Assembly (NCBI GenBank): GCA_018389105.1
Contig: JACATO010000121.1
Coordinates: forward strand, 1,952,001-2,016,000
Direction: 5' to 3'
Origin: Nautilus pompilius
Lineage: Eukaryota; Mollusca; Cephalopoda; Nautilida; Nautilidae
Length of the DNA: 64,000 nucleotides
Part shown: piece after piece, positions 23,635 through 35,969 of the stretch
Layout: each line of letters begins with the position of its first letter
Numbering within the stretch: position 1 is the stretch's first letter
The notes under the pieces: model-generated
Database searches by the model: none
What the model was told of the DNA's origin: nothing
What the model saw: only the letters and a program-made list of their open reading frames with translations
Position numbers and translations under genes: made by a program

Positions 23635-26600
23635 ACTACCAAAAAAAAAAATCCATGTCTGGATGCTACCAAATAGTTGCACAGAATTTAATTACATTTT
23701 CTTTTCTTTTTTAAGTGAAAAATGTAACAGGCACCATAATCATATCCATTTAAATTCATTTTAAAAACAAATATTAAAATCCTTTAAAAACTGCATATAC
23801 AAATACTTATATATAAGTATATATATTAGAAATATTATCATTAAGTAAAATGTTTTAAGAGACTTTAAAAAAAAACAAAAAAAAACAAATGGATTCCTGG
23901 ATCTGACAAATAAAACAACTGCAACAAAAATTTGAATTTCTGGAAATAGTCTTTAAAATAACTAAGGTCACTAGGTAAGTAATTTTTTTTCCCCAATTCA
24001 TTTTCTACTGAATATCTTGCACAAAGCTCAAAATTGATAGAAATCAAATTTCTTCATTAAATGAGGATTTAAAATGAATAGGATTAAAAGACTATAAAAG
24101 AATAACTTTACATTGTGATGTAAATGAAGACACATGTTCGTGTGTTGCAGCATTACTGTTCACTTGACCACCTGCTTATTTATTTTACCAGTCAAATGAT
24201 TGCTCTTTACTTCATCATCCACATAAGACTATTAGCAGCATCTAAGTTACTTGTTGGTTGTCTCGAATGAGAAATAAAATATTATTACCATCATTACTAT
24301 TATTAGTTTAATTTTCAATATTCATCATTTTCTTTTTCTCTCTGTTTAAATCCATCATTAAATATGCAGTATCACTATCATAACTTATCTCATTATGCAA
24401 ATGTCCATTCTTTAATTTTTACTGTACTGTTAAAAACTCTTAATTTTCTACCCTGGCCCAAATTCAGATCTGCTTTTTTTTATATAAATTTTAAAAATCT
24501 TTCTAGAAAGAAATGTTATTATAAACTTTACATCTGAACTTCTGAATAAACTATTACACTTTCATTTCCATATATTAATGTATCACCTCCATAAAAAAAA
24601 TTGATTTAATGAATCAGGTAAAACATTGATTATGACTCCAATATCAAAAATCTGATTACTACTTTAATGAAAACCTTTACATTTTAATAAGTTAATAATT
24701 ACCTCTAGAATCCAATAGTCCAAATTGTACATAATTTTGTACTAAATTATCTACATGTTTTATTAATTCCATCATTATAATTAACAGATTCATTAATATT
24801 TGCATCTCTAATCATTAAACTTGTATTATTTTTTTTTTAAATGTGATGAATTAGACTAGAAGATATTCATGGTAAAGGTGAAGCCAAAGATATTTAATAG
24901 TCACAATTCTATAAGCAGTTTTGATAGTTATTTCCAAATGCTCTTGTTTTTCCTTGTTTGAGAACTATTACATTAAATTATATAATCAAAAGTATAACTT
25001 AGTTTTTTTCAATTTTCCAACTGATTCTTTCTATTCCTCTTTTAAATCTTAAACTTGCCTAATATAATAATTATTATAGAATAAGAAAAAAACCAAATAC
25101 ACCAGTGATAATTGAAGTAATTTTAAATGGAGATAAAAAAATAGTGGACATAAATGTAAAACCACAAAAAAATTAACAATAATCACATAAATAACTTTAG
25201 TAAATTTGTTTTTCCTTGTTCACTTGTATTAACTTCTCATTATCCTGAATTTTTTAAAAAAATAATGATCTTAATGTTCCTAGTGAGATAAATTAGATAA
25301 AACTGACAGCATACTTCCTATCTACTTTATCTATAGAGGTTTTGTCTCATGAATAAATAGTAATTTATTTAATGAGCTTAAGATAATTCTTCAAGAAAAC
25401 TCTGTGTGTTTGTAAATTTTTAGTTTCTTTTAAAGTTTCAGCAAATTCAGTCAGAAATTTAAGACATGACTGACTGCACCCATTTTGAATTCCAGATGCC
25501 AGATAAAAATAGTATCATTAATGTTTTTTTTTTAAATATATACATAATTAATTGGCAGTAGCAAACCCATATAATCAAAATAATGAACTTTTATCTAACA
25601 AAAAAACTTTATACCAACAAGTTCAGTATGTACTATGGTTTTTAAATGAATCTAAAGATTACACTTTATTTAATTGGGTTTAGTGTCTCTCATAATAACT
25701 CCTCTATAACATTCTGACTGCTTACCATATTTTTAATATTTCTCTGTATCAGAGTTTGTTAGAGACCTTTCCATTTAATGATTAAAGAATAGCCTGAAAT
25801 ATTGGGATATTTTAAAACAGTGAATGAAGTCCAAGTATTAAACCTGCGCTACAAATCTAACTTTTTTCTCTTCTTTCCATATTTATGAAAACCACTAAGT
25901 AAATCTGATTTCTTAGTTTTTGTGTTTTTTTTAGGTTTGTTTAATATTTCTACCTGCAATATCTTCTAGTCCACACTTCTTGCAGCCTTTTGTCAGGGGA
26001 AACTTGTGGCTGCTGCACCAAAAGCTGATACAACAGTTTTTTCCAATATTCAATAAAGATGGTAAAAAATCCATATATTTTTTCACCTTTTCTTAAGCAT
26101 TGTATATCTTCATAAAAATTTCTGTTAAATGTAGCTGAATGATGTGGTCACAGCGCTACTATAACACAGACTTGCCAACTCTCCCGATTTGGGCACGAAT
26201 CTCCTGAGTTTGGACACTTGACCCAATCTACCAATTGGGTTTTAAAAATTGGTAATTTATACTGATTATAGGCATGAACACCAATTTTTTCTGGAAGTCT
26301 ACTGATTTGCGTAACTATAATTAACTTTTTCATACATTCAAAATTTCCCGGTAAATGTCAACTAATCGTTTACTCTCTATAGCAAAACCAGTTGAATAAA
26401 CACGTGATTCATACTGGAAATTGGGCTTCACTTTCTTCTTGGCCAGTGGAAACCAATTATACAGATAAGAGACCAATTGTATTTATCAGTCTAAACCCAG
26501 CATGATTGTTCATCTCAAAATGACTTCTTTGGAAGCTAAGGAGAAGAGAAAATGCTATGAGTGCACATTCCTGATGTCTTGAGAAACAGAATTTCCTTGG

Positions 26601-28589
26601 GTGGCCAAATGTTCTTCGAAGACAGATGCATTTTGCAAGGTTAGGCTTATTTTGTTTATCACTTAACATTTATAAAATGTTTCCATTTTCCAAATGATTA
26701 TATTGTATCCATAATTAAGTTTATTGTTTTTATTTAAACTAAAATTTTTAAAAGGCTTTGAAAGTCTGCCCAAATTTGAAATTCTTCATTGTTTAGTAAG
26801 ATTAAAATTCTTGTGTTTCTTATTGTGTTATTCCAGGTTGTGTGCGTGCTATTTTCAATAGTAGTTATCTTTCTTTTTCATGGTCATTTGTGACTATTAC
26901 AGTAAATTACTTTCAAACATGTTCTGTATTTGTGATTGAAATGTAGTGATATAGATTATTAAATAGTGTCTGTCAATACAATAAAATCTGATATAACTGT
27001 TTTTACTTGTTCATTTAATATTTCCAATCAATGTAGGAAATTGAACCTATTTAGCAATTGAAAACAATATTTCCAGATGATGTATGAGGTCTTCAGAAAT
27101 GAAAACAAATACATATTTGAAATAATTCATCAACTAAATACGAGTAAAACCATAAAATGGACAGCCGAACGAATTACTTCCTCAATGGTATTATATATAT
27201 ATGTACATTTGATGCCTTGACCCTGTTTTCTGGAAGTAAAAAAACAACACTGTGTTAAGATTAAGTCTGAAATTTACAAAAAATGAAAATATGATGATAT
27301 CTTGACACCGGCAGAATTGAAAACAAATGATAAAATCAAAGAATGCATAAGTATTTGCAAATTGATGGGGGCTTAAACCAGTTTTGCTTGCAAATTGCTT
27401 GATTTGTTGCGAGTTGCACAAAATCTCCCCAATGAGAATTTTGAAAAGTTGGCTTGTATGCTATAGCAATGTCTACAAATTCTGGTAGATATTCAGTTTG
27501 ATTATAACAACTTCCAGCGGTAGAAGATCACGTAAAACAGCTCTGACAAGCACAAGTAAAAATCCACTCTTGTCTTCTAATTTTATTCACTTGTGGCATA
27601 CTAATTTTCAAATGAAAACATTGACAGTTTTCAAATTCTTTAGGAAAGTCACCATTTTATTGATCTTTACTCAATCTCAAGAGAAACCCACCAAGTGCCT
27701 TTGATAAATCTTGCTTTTGATTTCAACTCAAATTAAATATATTTCTCATGGGTTACTTAAAAAAAATTTCAGAAAATAAATTTATTTTAACACCATCTGC
27801 TAAGTTAAAATAAGTATAAACATTCTTATTGATTACTTATACCAAATACAATCAGGGAATACAAGATTACCAAAATCAATTGATGTTATTTGATTACTGA
27901 ACCCATATAATTTGTTCCATAAAATTTGCTTAAAGTCAATCAGTTTTTTTTTTTTTTTTTTTTTACATTTAACTATAGTGATTTTCTTAATAGGCATTTG
28001 TTGCCAAACAATTATCAAACAACGGGGAATTTGTTTCATGGTTATTTGTACTTTTTAAAACCCAAAAACAACTGTAGGACTTTCTGTTCCTGTTGTAATA
28101 GCCAATATCCAATCACAATATCATTTTTATATTTAACCTGAATGACAGAAAAAAGAATTCCATTAATTTTAAGATTAAAATTATCAATATCATCATCAGA
28201 TGTGTTACCATTCCTTAAGGGCTGCCCTTCAAACAGTAGTAGCCTTCTCTGTGTAGCAACAATATCACACCATAATTTTGGATTGCAACATTTACTTTTG
28301 AAGCAAGATTTTTTTTTAAGTTTGTCTCACTGATAGGTCTTTTTTACCAGTTAAACCCATTATTTTATCAGCAATTTCACCAATAAGCAAGTCTTTTGCA
28401 ATGTGATATATTCCATTTAATGTAGTAAATTTTCTGGAATCTTCTGCGAAGTGCTATCTCATCTTTCTGTATGTTTTACTTTATCTGTTCTAGCAATTAA
28501 AGTGTTTATATAATTTCTCCTGATGTCCTTGAAGTAAATTTAGATAATTTCCCATCTAGTTTTCTTTTTAAAATTGTAGAAATACTTTC
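23635..28589. other. Very AT-rich spacer
   Basis: I see no supported gene. At about 26170-26240 there is a less AT-rich phrase (AACTCTCCCGATTTGGGC..) that looks like part of an interspersed repeat. At 25970-26040 a minus-strand frame has an alanine-rich stretch that could belong to the Maverick-like relic downstream, but this is guesswork. Weak minus-strand open frames at 27191-27421 and 26457-26669 are unrecognised. A T-run lies at 27945-27963. Confidence 0.4.
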
Positions 28590-29240
28590 CAAGTCATTTT
28601 TTGTTGTTTTAGATGTAATTTTAAAATTATGGATTTATTTCTTCAATCGATTATTTTTCCATCTTGATCTAACTTAAATTAACCAGAAAATGAAATAATT
28701 TGTTTGTTTTTTTCTATAAAGTTTGAGAACTATTAATAATGTATGGACCTTTTATTAAAGGACAATGAACAACAACAGAATTAAAAGATAAAATAATACT
28801 TACCAGAAACATAGATGAAGCAGAAGTTGTCCATGTAACAAATGACTGATAAAATAACAACTAGATTAATACTTTCATTATAACCAGAATATAAAATAAA
28901 CAAATGTTAAACTTAAAACCTAAATCAGTTCTTAAACAAATTCTCTACAGTAAAATCAATTTTATAGTAGAACTAGTAACAATGACAGACTTGAGAATAG
29001 CAGGATTATCTTTAATGATAATATAATCACTGCTTAAGTCCAAATGATAATTATTTTTCATGGCTTTGAATTTTCTGGCAATCTGTCATTTTATAAGTAC
29101 CCGTGTCTAAAAATATCGTAGTCCAAGTTGCTCCATTATCAGCACTATATTCAAAATATCGTTGTTATTACAGTATTAACAGTTAAAAGATAATGTCTCA
29201 AAATTAACCAGGATAAATTCACACTGATTAGTGAGATTTA
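28590..29240 (-). pseudogene. Maverick/Polinton-associated protein relic (tentative)
   Basis: On the minus strand, short conserved-looking segments follow one another in different frames. SADNGATWTTIF is near 29140-29105, LDLSSDYIIIKDNPA near 29050-29010, a short FTVENL segment near 28960-28940, and VVVHCPLIKGPYI near 28780-28740. From memory, this order matches an uncharacterised structural-type protein found in Maverick/Polinton elements of invertebrates. Stops and frameshifts throughout show it is dead. Neighbouring AT-rich frames out to about 25.9 kb and 32.24 kb could be other parts of the same element, but no polymerase, integrase or capsid signature could be verified by eye. The match rests on recollection, not a search. 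Confidence 0.45.
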
Positions 29241-31169
29241 AATTTAGTGTTGGATGGAAATCTGTTCTAAAATTTTGGTTTTTGATTATAAAACAATAGT
29301 ATAAGAATTTCTAGTTTTCACCTCTGCAGACTTTTTACTATTTTATTCAATAGTTTTTAAAGTATTTATAATGTTTAAAAAAAAAATCAATTTTCTTCTA
29401 TTAAATTAATTTTTTAAATTGATAGAAAGAATTGCATTTATTTCATTAAAAATGTATTCCCAGCTTGTTTAGATGTCCAAACTAAACTAAGTCTTTTATT
29501 GGACTGATTCAGATCTGAAGATAAAAATTTGATTCTTGTGCCTCCTCCAAAATACTCTGTAGTCTAAACCATCTTAGCCTAGATTAATCATTTGCCAGAC
29601 TTTTAATAATTCATCTCTTCTAAATTCAACTTATAACATAGTTTTTAACATCTTCAGTAAGAATATTTTTGTCTTGTTTTGTTTTAGGATAGAGGTTTCC
29701 ATAAACCAGGAATGGTGCCAATTTTAGTCATCAATGTTAAGCTTATCAGCAATTACTTTTATGGTAAATAATCCAATTGAATGTTTGTTACATTCAAAGC
29801 TTCAAAGCAAATGCAGACTGATTATCCTTAGAAGCTAAATAATCTGCGGCAGCTAGAAGCTACTATTTTAGGAGTATTGTCAGCTGTTAAAGGTGGAACA
29901 ACTGAAAATATTGATAACAGAACAGGTAAATACATCAATGATTTTTCTTCTGTTGGTGTTCATTTTTTGGTGTCTTAAAGAAATCTAAATTTTGAAAACT
30001 TGTGTAGGTGAAGCTGGCTGTTTACTTTTATTTATAATTTGCTGAAATAATTTACTTAATGGTATAAAGATCTTATTCACCTTATATTTTCATCAAGAAA
30101 CTGTTTATGGTGAAAGATTTCAAAAAAACTTAAGAATTTGATAAATTGGATATTGTTAAACAGCATCATTAGCTGGTCAATGAGATTCATCAAACTTCAC
30201 TTAATATCTTCCATTATATTTATTAGAGGATCTGTCTGTCTATAACTGCAAACCCAGCTAGATTCCCACCACTATTTTTTGGAATATTTAAATCCCTCAA
30301 AACTCTCAACTTTACCAACCAAAGTCATCCCAAATATGCTGAAGATCTTTTTTTTTTTTTTTTTTAAGATAAAGTTTGAATTACTTCTGATGTTTGTTTT
30401 GGGAGTTTGTGATAGTTCTGGAAATATAAAATGTATAAATGTTATTGTGTCAACTAGTATAAAACGATCTTAGGTTTCTTCAATTTTTGTCACATATAGG
30501 TAATCAAAAATAAACATTTTAAGAAGAATCACAGAAATACCATCTGGTTATTTTACATTATTTTACATCTCATTTATAGTCTTCTAATCCGGCCCCTGTT
30601 AATTCACATACATTTTGTGGCTCTAAATTTTCACACTTTAATGCATTTTCATTTTCAAATATATTTATTCAAGCTTACTTTATTATTTGATATTCAAGTT
30701 TATGTGAAGATTTTCAAAAAAACAGTCTAGAATGGTGTAAAATTCCCAGATCAAATAATATATGAGTAGAGTGGGTTTTATTGAATCCATTTTATGTATA
30801 TATCCAGGTAAGGAAAAAATAATAATCCTTACTATGTCTATTTTTTCAATAATTCCTAATTCATTCAGTTATAAAAATAAAAATTTAATTATCTTCACTT
30901 TTACAGTAAACTCAGGACAATCAGTGGAAACAAAATTGCTGCACATATTATGTCTACTAACTTCAATAAAATCTTCTAATGAGCCTAGAAATTAATCCAA
31001 AGATGAATATGATTCTAAATTTAGTTCTGTATTATATAAGGTATTTAAGTAATTTCATAGTTTTCTCTTTTTCTTATTAATGATTTTTTTTTTCATTCCA
31101 TTACCTACCATTTCAGATTCAAGATTTATTGCACATCTTTTCACATAAGTCATCTAATATACATCTTGT
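29241..31169. other. AT-rich spacer, possibly part of a large decayed element
   Basis: There is no clear gene. Weak minus-strand coding-like patches may extend the Maverick-like relic. A T-run lies at 30350-30366. Confidence 0.35.
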
Positions 31170-31467
31170 CTCTACAAGGGAGACTACCCTGGAGAGCGAG
31201 CGAGAGAGAGAGAGAGCACATGGTGCCACAGTTTTCCACTAAAGTACACCATCCTGTGCCATGAGGGCCAGGGACTGCCCACTTTGGCAGGGAAATCTCT
31301 ACTAGAGCTCTCCATTTTCAGATGTGTGGAGAAAACTTGAGTGACTGGAGATCTCCAGCTGGTGAAGAAAGCAAGCAGCAGGCCATGCCAAGGAAGTATG
31401 CCAACCCAGGCTAGACAGTAAACTTGGGCACGCCAAACCTGACAGTCTAGTGTGCCGCCAGTCACCC
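31170..31467 (-). mobile_element. tRNA-derived SINE, family 2, copy 2
   Basis: It shares the marker phrase with copy 1 (here CATTTTCAGATGTGTGGAGA at about 31313), the CCAGCTGGTGAAG..AAGCA block and the AGGAAGTATGCCAACCCAGG block, ending in a degraded tRNA-like head near 31467. An internal GA tract (31195-31217) lies near the tail end. Same orientation as the other copies. Confidence 0.7.
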
Positions 31468-32765
31468 TCACCTCTTCTTTTACCAACAACTCATTTTAAT
31501 TATGCCTGGGGAGCTGCGCTGAGTGGTTTGAAGAATAAGCAGGAGTATCATAGAAATGTTTTTTTTAAAATCTTCATAAACATCATCTCTTTTAACATGA
31601 TCAGAATCTGGAAAAAATGCAAAGTTAAATCACCTTTATATCTCGGTTTTGAAAATCAAACATTAAATATTTATAGTCGTCAAGTATGCCCACCCTTAAA
31701 TGGTTTATTGAAATAAATGACTGTGCACGTCATGTGTAGTATGACTAGTTCTCCATTAATAATATCTCCACTGTGCGGTCTTATTAACGTGTTTATCTGA
31801 GATTTTCCATAAAACAGAATTATCCATTAATTCGTGAACATCTTTTGCAAGACCATTTAATTCAGTTCTCATATCTGTGTTTAGTGCAATATCAGATGAT
31901 TCATTATAAGTAATAGTCTATGGATATTTACCTAAAGATAGATACAGTTGAATATAAATAACATAGCCGTTTGTTATTGCATAATGTATTTGATCATATT
32001 TTTTTTTTCTTCTTTTATTTCTAGCCATTTCTTTTTTGGTAAGGAGATAACCACTCTTCTTGAAATGTAAATTTTTCTACAGCAGGAGGATTATGATGGT
32101 CATCCAATTGATTAGGAGATTCTAAATCTATCTCACTAACTGTTGAGTCAGTTGGTATTTTAATAACATGTATAAGACTTTCCAGTGGTACCAATTTAAA
32201 GTTACTGGTTGATAAAGACTGACACGTCGCTAGCATCTAAAAAGATATTATTCCAGGCTCTCCAGTTTCTTTGCACATAAAAAATAAAGGGTTCTAGAAG
32301 GGACTTTATGCATTAGCCGAGCGACTTATCTGCATTTAGTTTATGAAACTGACACCAGGAGGCTTCCACTGATTTTCTTGTGCACACCAACATTGCCTCA
32401 CAGGTTCAAAGAAGAAATAGGTATGTAAGTTTTTTTCCTTAATTAGATCAAAATTTATATTTTATAGTCTTTATCAATTAATGTTAATACAATTTCTGGT
32501 TTTAAATCCAATCTTTTTCTGCCTCCTATGAAATAAAGCCTTCAAAAGTTTTGATATTAGTATTAAAAATATTAGAAATTGCAGGTATACGTGGAACCAT
32601 AGGTATTCTTCCTCTTATACCTTGATTAATCCATAATCTATTAATAATTTTAAATTAATTTTAATTATTTTTAGACAAGTTAAAAACTGTAATTTATACA
32701 CTTCCTGACGACTGATTCTAAAATTTCCAAATACATTAGCTAAGAGTAAGACATTTTTTATAATA
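31468..32765. other. AT-rich spacer with an unassigned minus-strand frame
   Basis: A 71-codon minus-strand frame at 32021-32236 contains VIKIPTDSTVSEIDLESP and reads like real ancient coding sequence, perhaps another part of the Maverick-like relic. I could not confirm a family. The rest is featureless. Confidence 0.35.
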
Positions 32766-33200
32766 TACAGTATTGGAAAATAATTATGAAATCACACAGA
32801 GGATATGCAAATACACAATGAATAATTATTAAAGAAAATGTAAGAACACAAAATGAATACGTTATACAGTGCATTAATATTTGGTATGCGATCTCTTTGA
32901 TTTGCACAGAGCATGACACCTTGTTTTCATGCTTCTATACAGGTTACTACTGTATGAGTGTGAAATGTACCAAATATCCTAAAGCACTCTCTACAATTCA
33001 TCAAAGATGTTTGGTTGCATTTGAACTTATCAGTAGTTCAGTAGTTATGACCCCACAGAATGTCATTGGTGGCAATGTGCAGGCCAAGACATCTTTGTGA
33101 GTGTTCCATCAAACTCTTTACATTCCAGATAATTTTTCACCACAATGGCTTGGCTGCATGCTTTGAGTCATCATCATGTTGGAAGATTAATCCACACTCA
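32766..33200 (-). mobile_element. Tc1-like transposon fragment
   Basis: A terminus-like TACAGTATTGGAAAATAA begins at 32766. Reading the minus strand toward it, broken frames resemble the C-terminal end of a Tc1/Tc3-type DD34E transposase, with a terminal segment at about 32980-32880 that includes ANQRDRIPNINALY. Stops interrupt it. The opposite terminus was not found, so the element seems truncated. Confidence 0.55.
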
Positions 33201-33624
33201 ATGAGATGTCTTCCTGAAGAAATAGCATGATGCATGAGAACCCACTTTTACTTGTTAGCAATCAGTTTACACTTGATTTTATACAAATCACAGATACCCT
33301 TGGCTGATATAAGCTAAAACACTTCCTTAAAACATCATTACATTATTATCTAAACCATCATATAAATCTCTTTCAATTAATTATGGTTAATATAATAGTT
33401 ATCCAAATCATCTATATACAAACAAAGAAAAACTTTTTCTCCTAAATGTTAAATTTGTTGTATGCATTAACTATTTAGATGTTAGATTAGAGACCTCACA
33501 TCCATAAATCTTAATGACTCTAAAAAATCTAATTTATAAATATTTATAGTTGAGCTATATGCAAAAAATATATATAAAACTTTTAAATCAAGAAAAACTA
33601 TAATACAACAGAAGCTCCATCATG
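33201..33624. other. AT-rich spacer
   Basis: No gene or recognisable repeat was seen; this may contain further degraded Tc1-like sequence. Confidence 0.4.
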
Positions 33625-33915
33625 TATTAGCCTCAAGTTGATGGGGTGGGGGGGTTGGAAGTCCTGGATCAGCATCCATGATCCAAAGTAGACTAAGGTG
33701 AAAGGGCACTCATGTGCTGGGTCTAATAATCCTTCCATGCCAGGCACAAATCAAGAAACATACCTACTGAAAGTCCTACTGGAAAAACTCTTCAGTTTTA
33801 GATGTGGGAGAAAACCCATCCAGTTGGTAGGCGAACCATGCCAACAATAACCAGAATTTGCATTCAGATAACCAGCTAGCAGTCTATTGCTAAACCCACC
33901 CTAAAATGCTGCCCA
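33625..33915 (-). mobile_element. tRNA-derived SINE, family 2, copy 3
   Basis: It shares the marker phrase (AGTTTTAGATGTGGGAGAAA at about 33794) and a CAGTTGGTAGGCGAACCATGCC block. A tRNA-like head lies near 33915 with a degraded box A (TTAGCAATAGACTG on the minus strand). A G-run lies at 33643-33656. Confidence 0.7.
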
Positions 33916-34319
33916 TATCCTAGTACTATGTCTAATTCTGAAAGAAGGGAAAAAAAGAAAGACTAAGTTTGTTTATTCTGTTTACTCATTAAAACAAAAC
34001 TATAAAACAACAACTGCTATCAGAAGCTTATATTTTTCTTCACTTTTGTGGACTACATTTTAACATTATTGCAATTACATAACTGCTCTGCCACCAACCA
34101 GTACCATAATCTGCAAGTGCTTAAAAAAATAATACATTCTCCAGAATTCTGCATGAATTTCTATTAAGACTCATATATGGTTTATGGAATTAATTTTTTA
34201 ACAATGAATTAGAATAATTGTTTTAAAAACAACAAGTTGTACTTACTGGTATAATACATTACTTCTTAGAGTAACTTAATATCCATATTCCACAAATCTA
34301 CTTACTAGAGAACACATGT

Positions 34320-34685
34320 ATAAGCAATCCAGAATACATTTTCAAGTACATAAAAATATGATATTTAAAACCACTTCAGAATACATTAATGAATACTTTC
34401 AAAAATATATTGTAGGCATATCAAAATGTATTTAAGAGCAATCCAGAATATATTCAAGATCACTGAAGAATAGATTTGCAAGAATTATAGAATACGATAG
34501 TTATGAGCAATCCAGAATACATTTATGAACACTACAGAATATATTTGCAAGCATACAAAAATATGATATTTATGAGCACTATAAAATATATTTGCAAGTA
34601 TGGCAATCCAGCATATATCAGCAAGCATTGCAAAATGTGTGCCCACATACCAGAATATGATATTTCTGACCACAATTCTGAGACA
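34320..34685. repeat. Degenerate minisatellite with alternating 25/22-bp units
   Basis: The phrase AGCAATCCAGAATACATT recurs, with variants, at about 34324, 34438 and 34507. Between these, related units such as CACTACAGAATATATTTGCA and ATACAAAAATATGATATTTA alternate, giving a higher-order period of about 47 bases. Divergence is greater at the left. Open frames on both strands (34485-34715 and 34503-34691) follow from the repeat and are not genes. Confidence 0.7.
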
Positions 34686-35908
34686 ACCTAAACTAAGAAT
34701 TAAAATGTGGTACAATTAAAGGGTATTTTATCATAAGGTGCATCCTTGATATATTTCTTATAAATTACCAGATCATTAGTCTATAACAGCCTAATGTGGA
34801 AAAAAAAAGCCCCTAGGTCTGTCAACATGTCAATCAACTTGAAAATATTTAGTTGTCTTTCCAAATATCAGTCAGTCCAATCAGCTTAAATGTACCATGC
34901 AAAGCTTCCAAATTCCAAGAAACAGACCCCTATCTCAGTTAGGTGTAGCACATGACCACCCCTCCAATACAGAATCATATTAGTCAACATTTTTGATGTC
35001 TGACAAAAGCATGTAATATATGACAAGAGTAATAATGTATGACCATGCCAGAGCTGAGTTAAACAATTACATAAACATGTCTCATGTACCGAGTAGTACT
35101 TGTATTTCGGAAAGTTAGACTGCCAGTAGCTACAGACAAGACTTTTTTCAGTAAATACTTAACTGCAGTTCAGCAAAGGAAAAAATAACAAAAATAAACC
35201 ATTTACACGTTTTTGTTGGCGTTTTTTCCTCCTTTCATTTAAACTTGCAATGAATTACATAGGGAACAAATGTACTTACTCCTATTTTTATTTATAACTG
35301 TTTGGTGGTGGTAACTAAAAAAACAACAACAACAACAAAATTTTGAATAATAGCGTACATTGTCTTAGCTGACTCATGTGTCAGGGAATTCTAAAATGTC
35401 CGTTAAGAAAGACATCGCCGCCTTCCTAATGACAGTTGGTGTTCAGCTATAGGTTGAACTGCACTTCTGATTAAATAGGTACAAAAGCTGATCATCAGAA
35501 AAGGAGAGAAATGACAAATTCTGAGATACTTATTTTTTTAATAGAAATAGTATTCCTTTTTACAGGATATGAGAAATCTAAAACAAGAAATTTAATGATA
35601 TTTAATTTAAAGTTGTAAACTGAGCTAAGTGAAGGTATCCCCACACCCATAATTTACAAAGGTGCACCAGCTTACAGGTAATAGTATCCTAATTAGTCTA
35701 AAAATATTTCAAGTTATTGATTTTTTTTTCATGCTGACATCGACAAATCACATTTACGTTTTGCTCAACACCATATATCGGCAACATCAAAGAGACAAGC
35801 AACAAGATGCAAAAAAAACATGATTTTTTTTTTTCCAGTAATTTCTCTAGGAAATTTTAAAAAATCCTTTTCATACCTGGCAAGTAGAGAGTAGAGAAGT
35901 GATCTTAC

Positions 35909-35969
35909 CTCTCTAAGACATTCTTTTTGCTTTCCTTTTTTTTTTAAAAATCTTTGCACAATCTGGTGC
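35909..35969 (-). CDS. Weak candidate 61-bp exon
   Basis: On the minus strand an acceptor TTTTCTAAAG is followed by an open frame reading QIVQRFLKKKGKQKECLRE, then a donor GAGAG|GTAAGA. The donor is strong and the acceptor weak. The lysine run depends on a ten-base A tract. No partner exon or family is recognised. Confidence 0.15.

Noticed and set aside
34485..34715. Hydrophobic 76-residue minus-strand protein resembling a membrane peptide
   Set aside because: It is a translation of the AT-rich 25/22 minisatellite, and the opposite strand is also open over the same bases.
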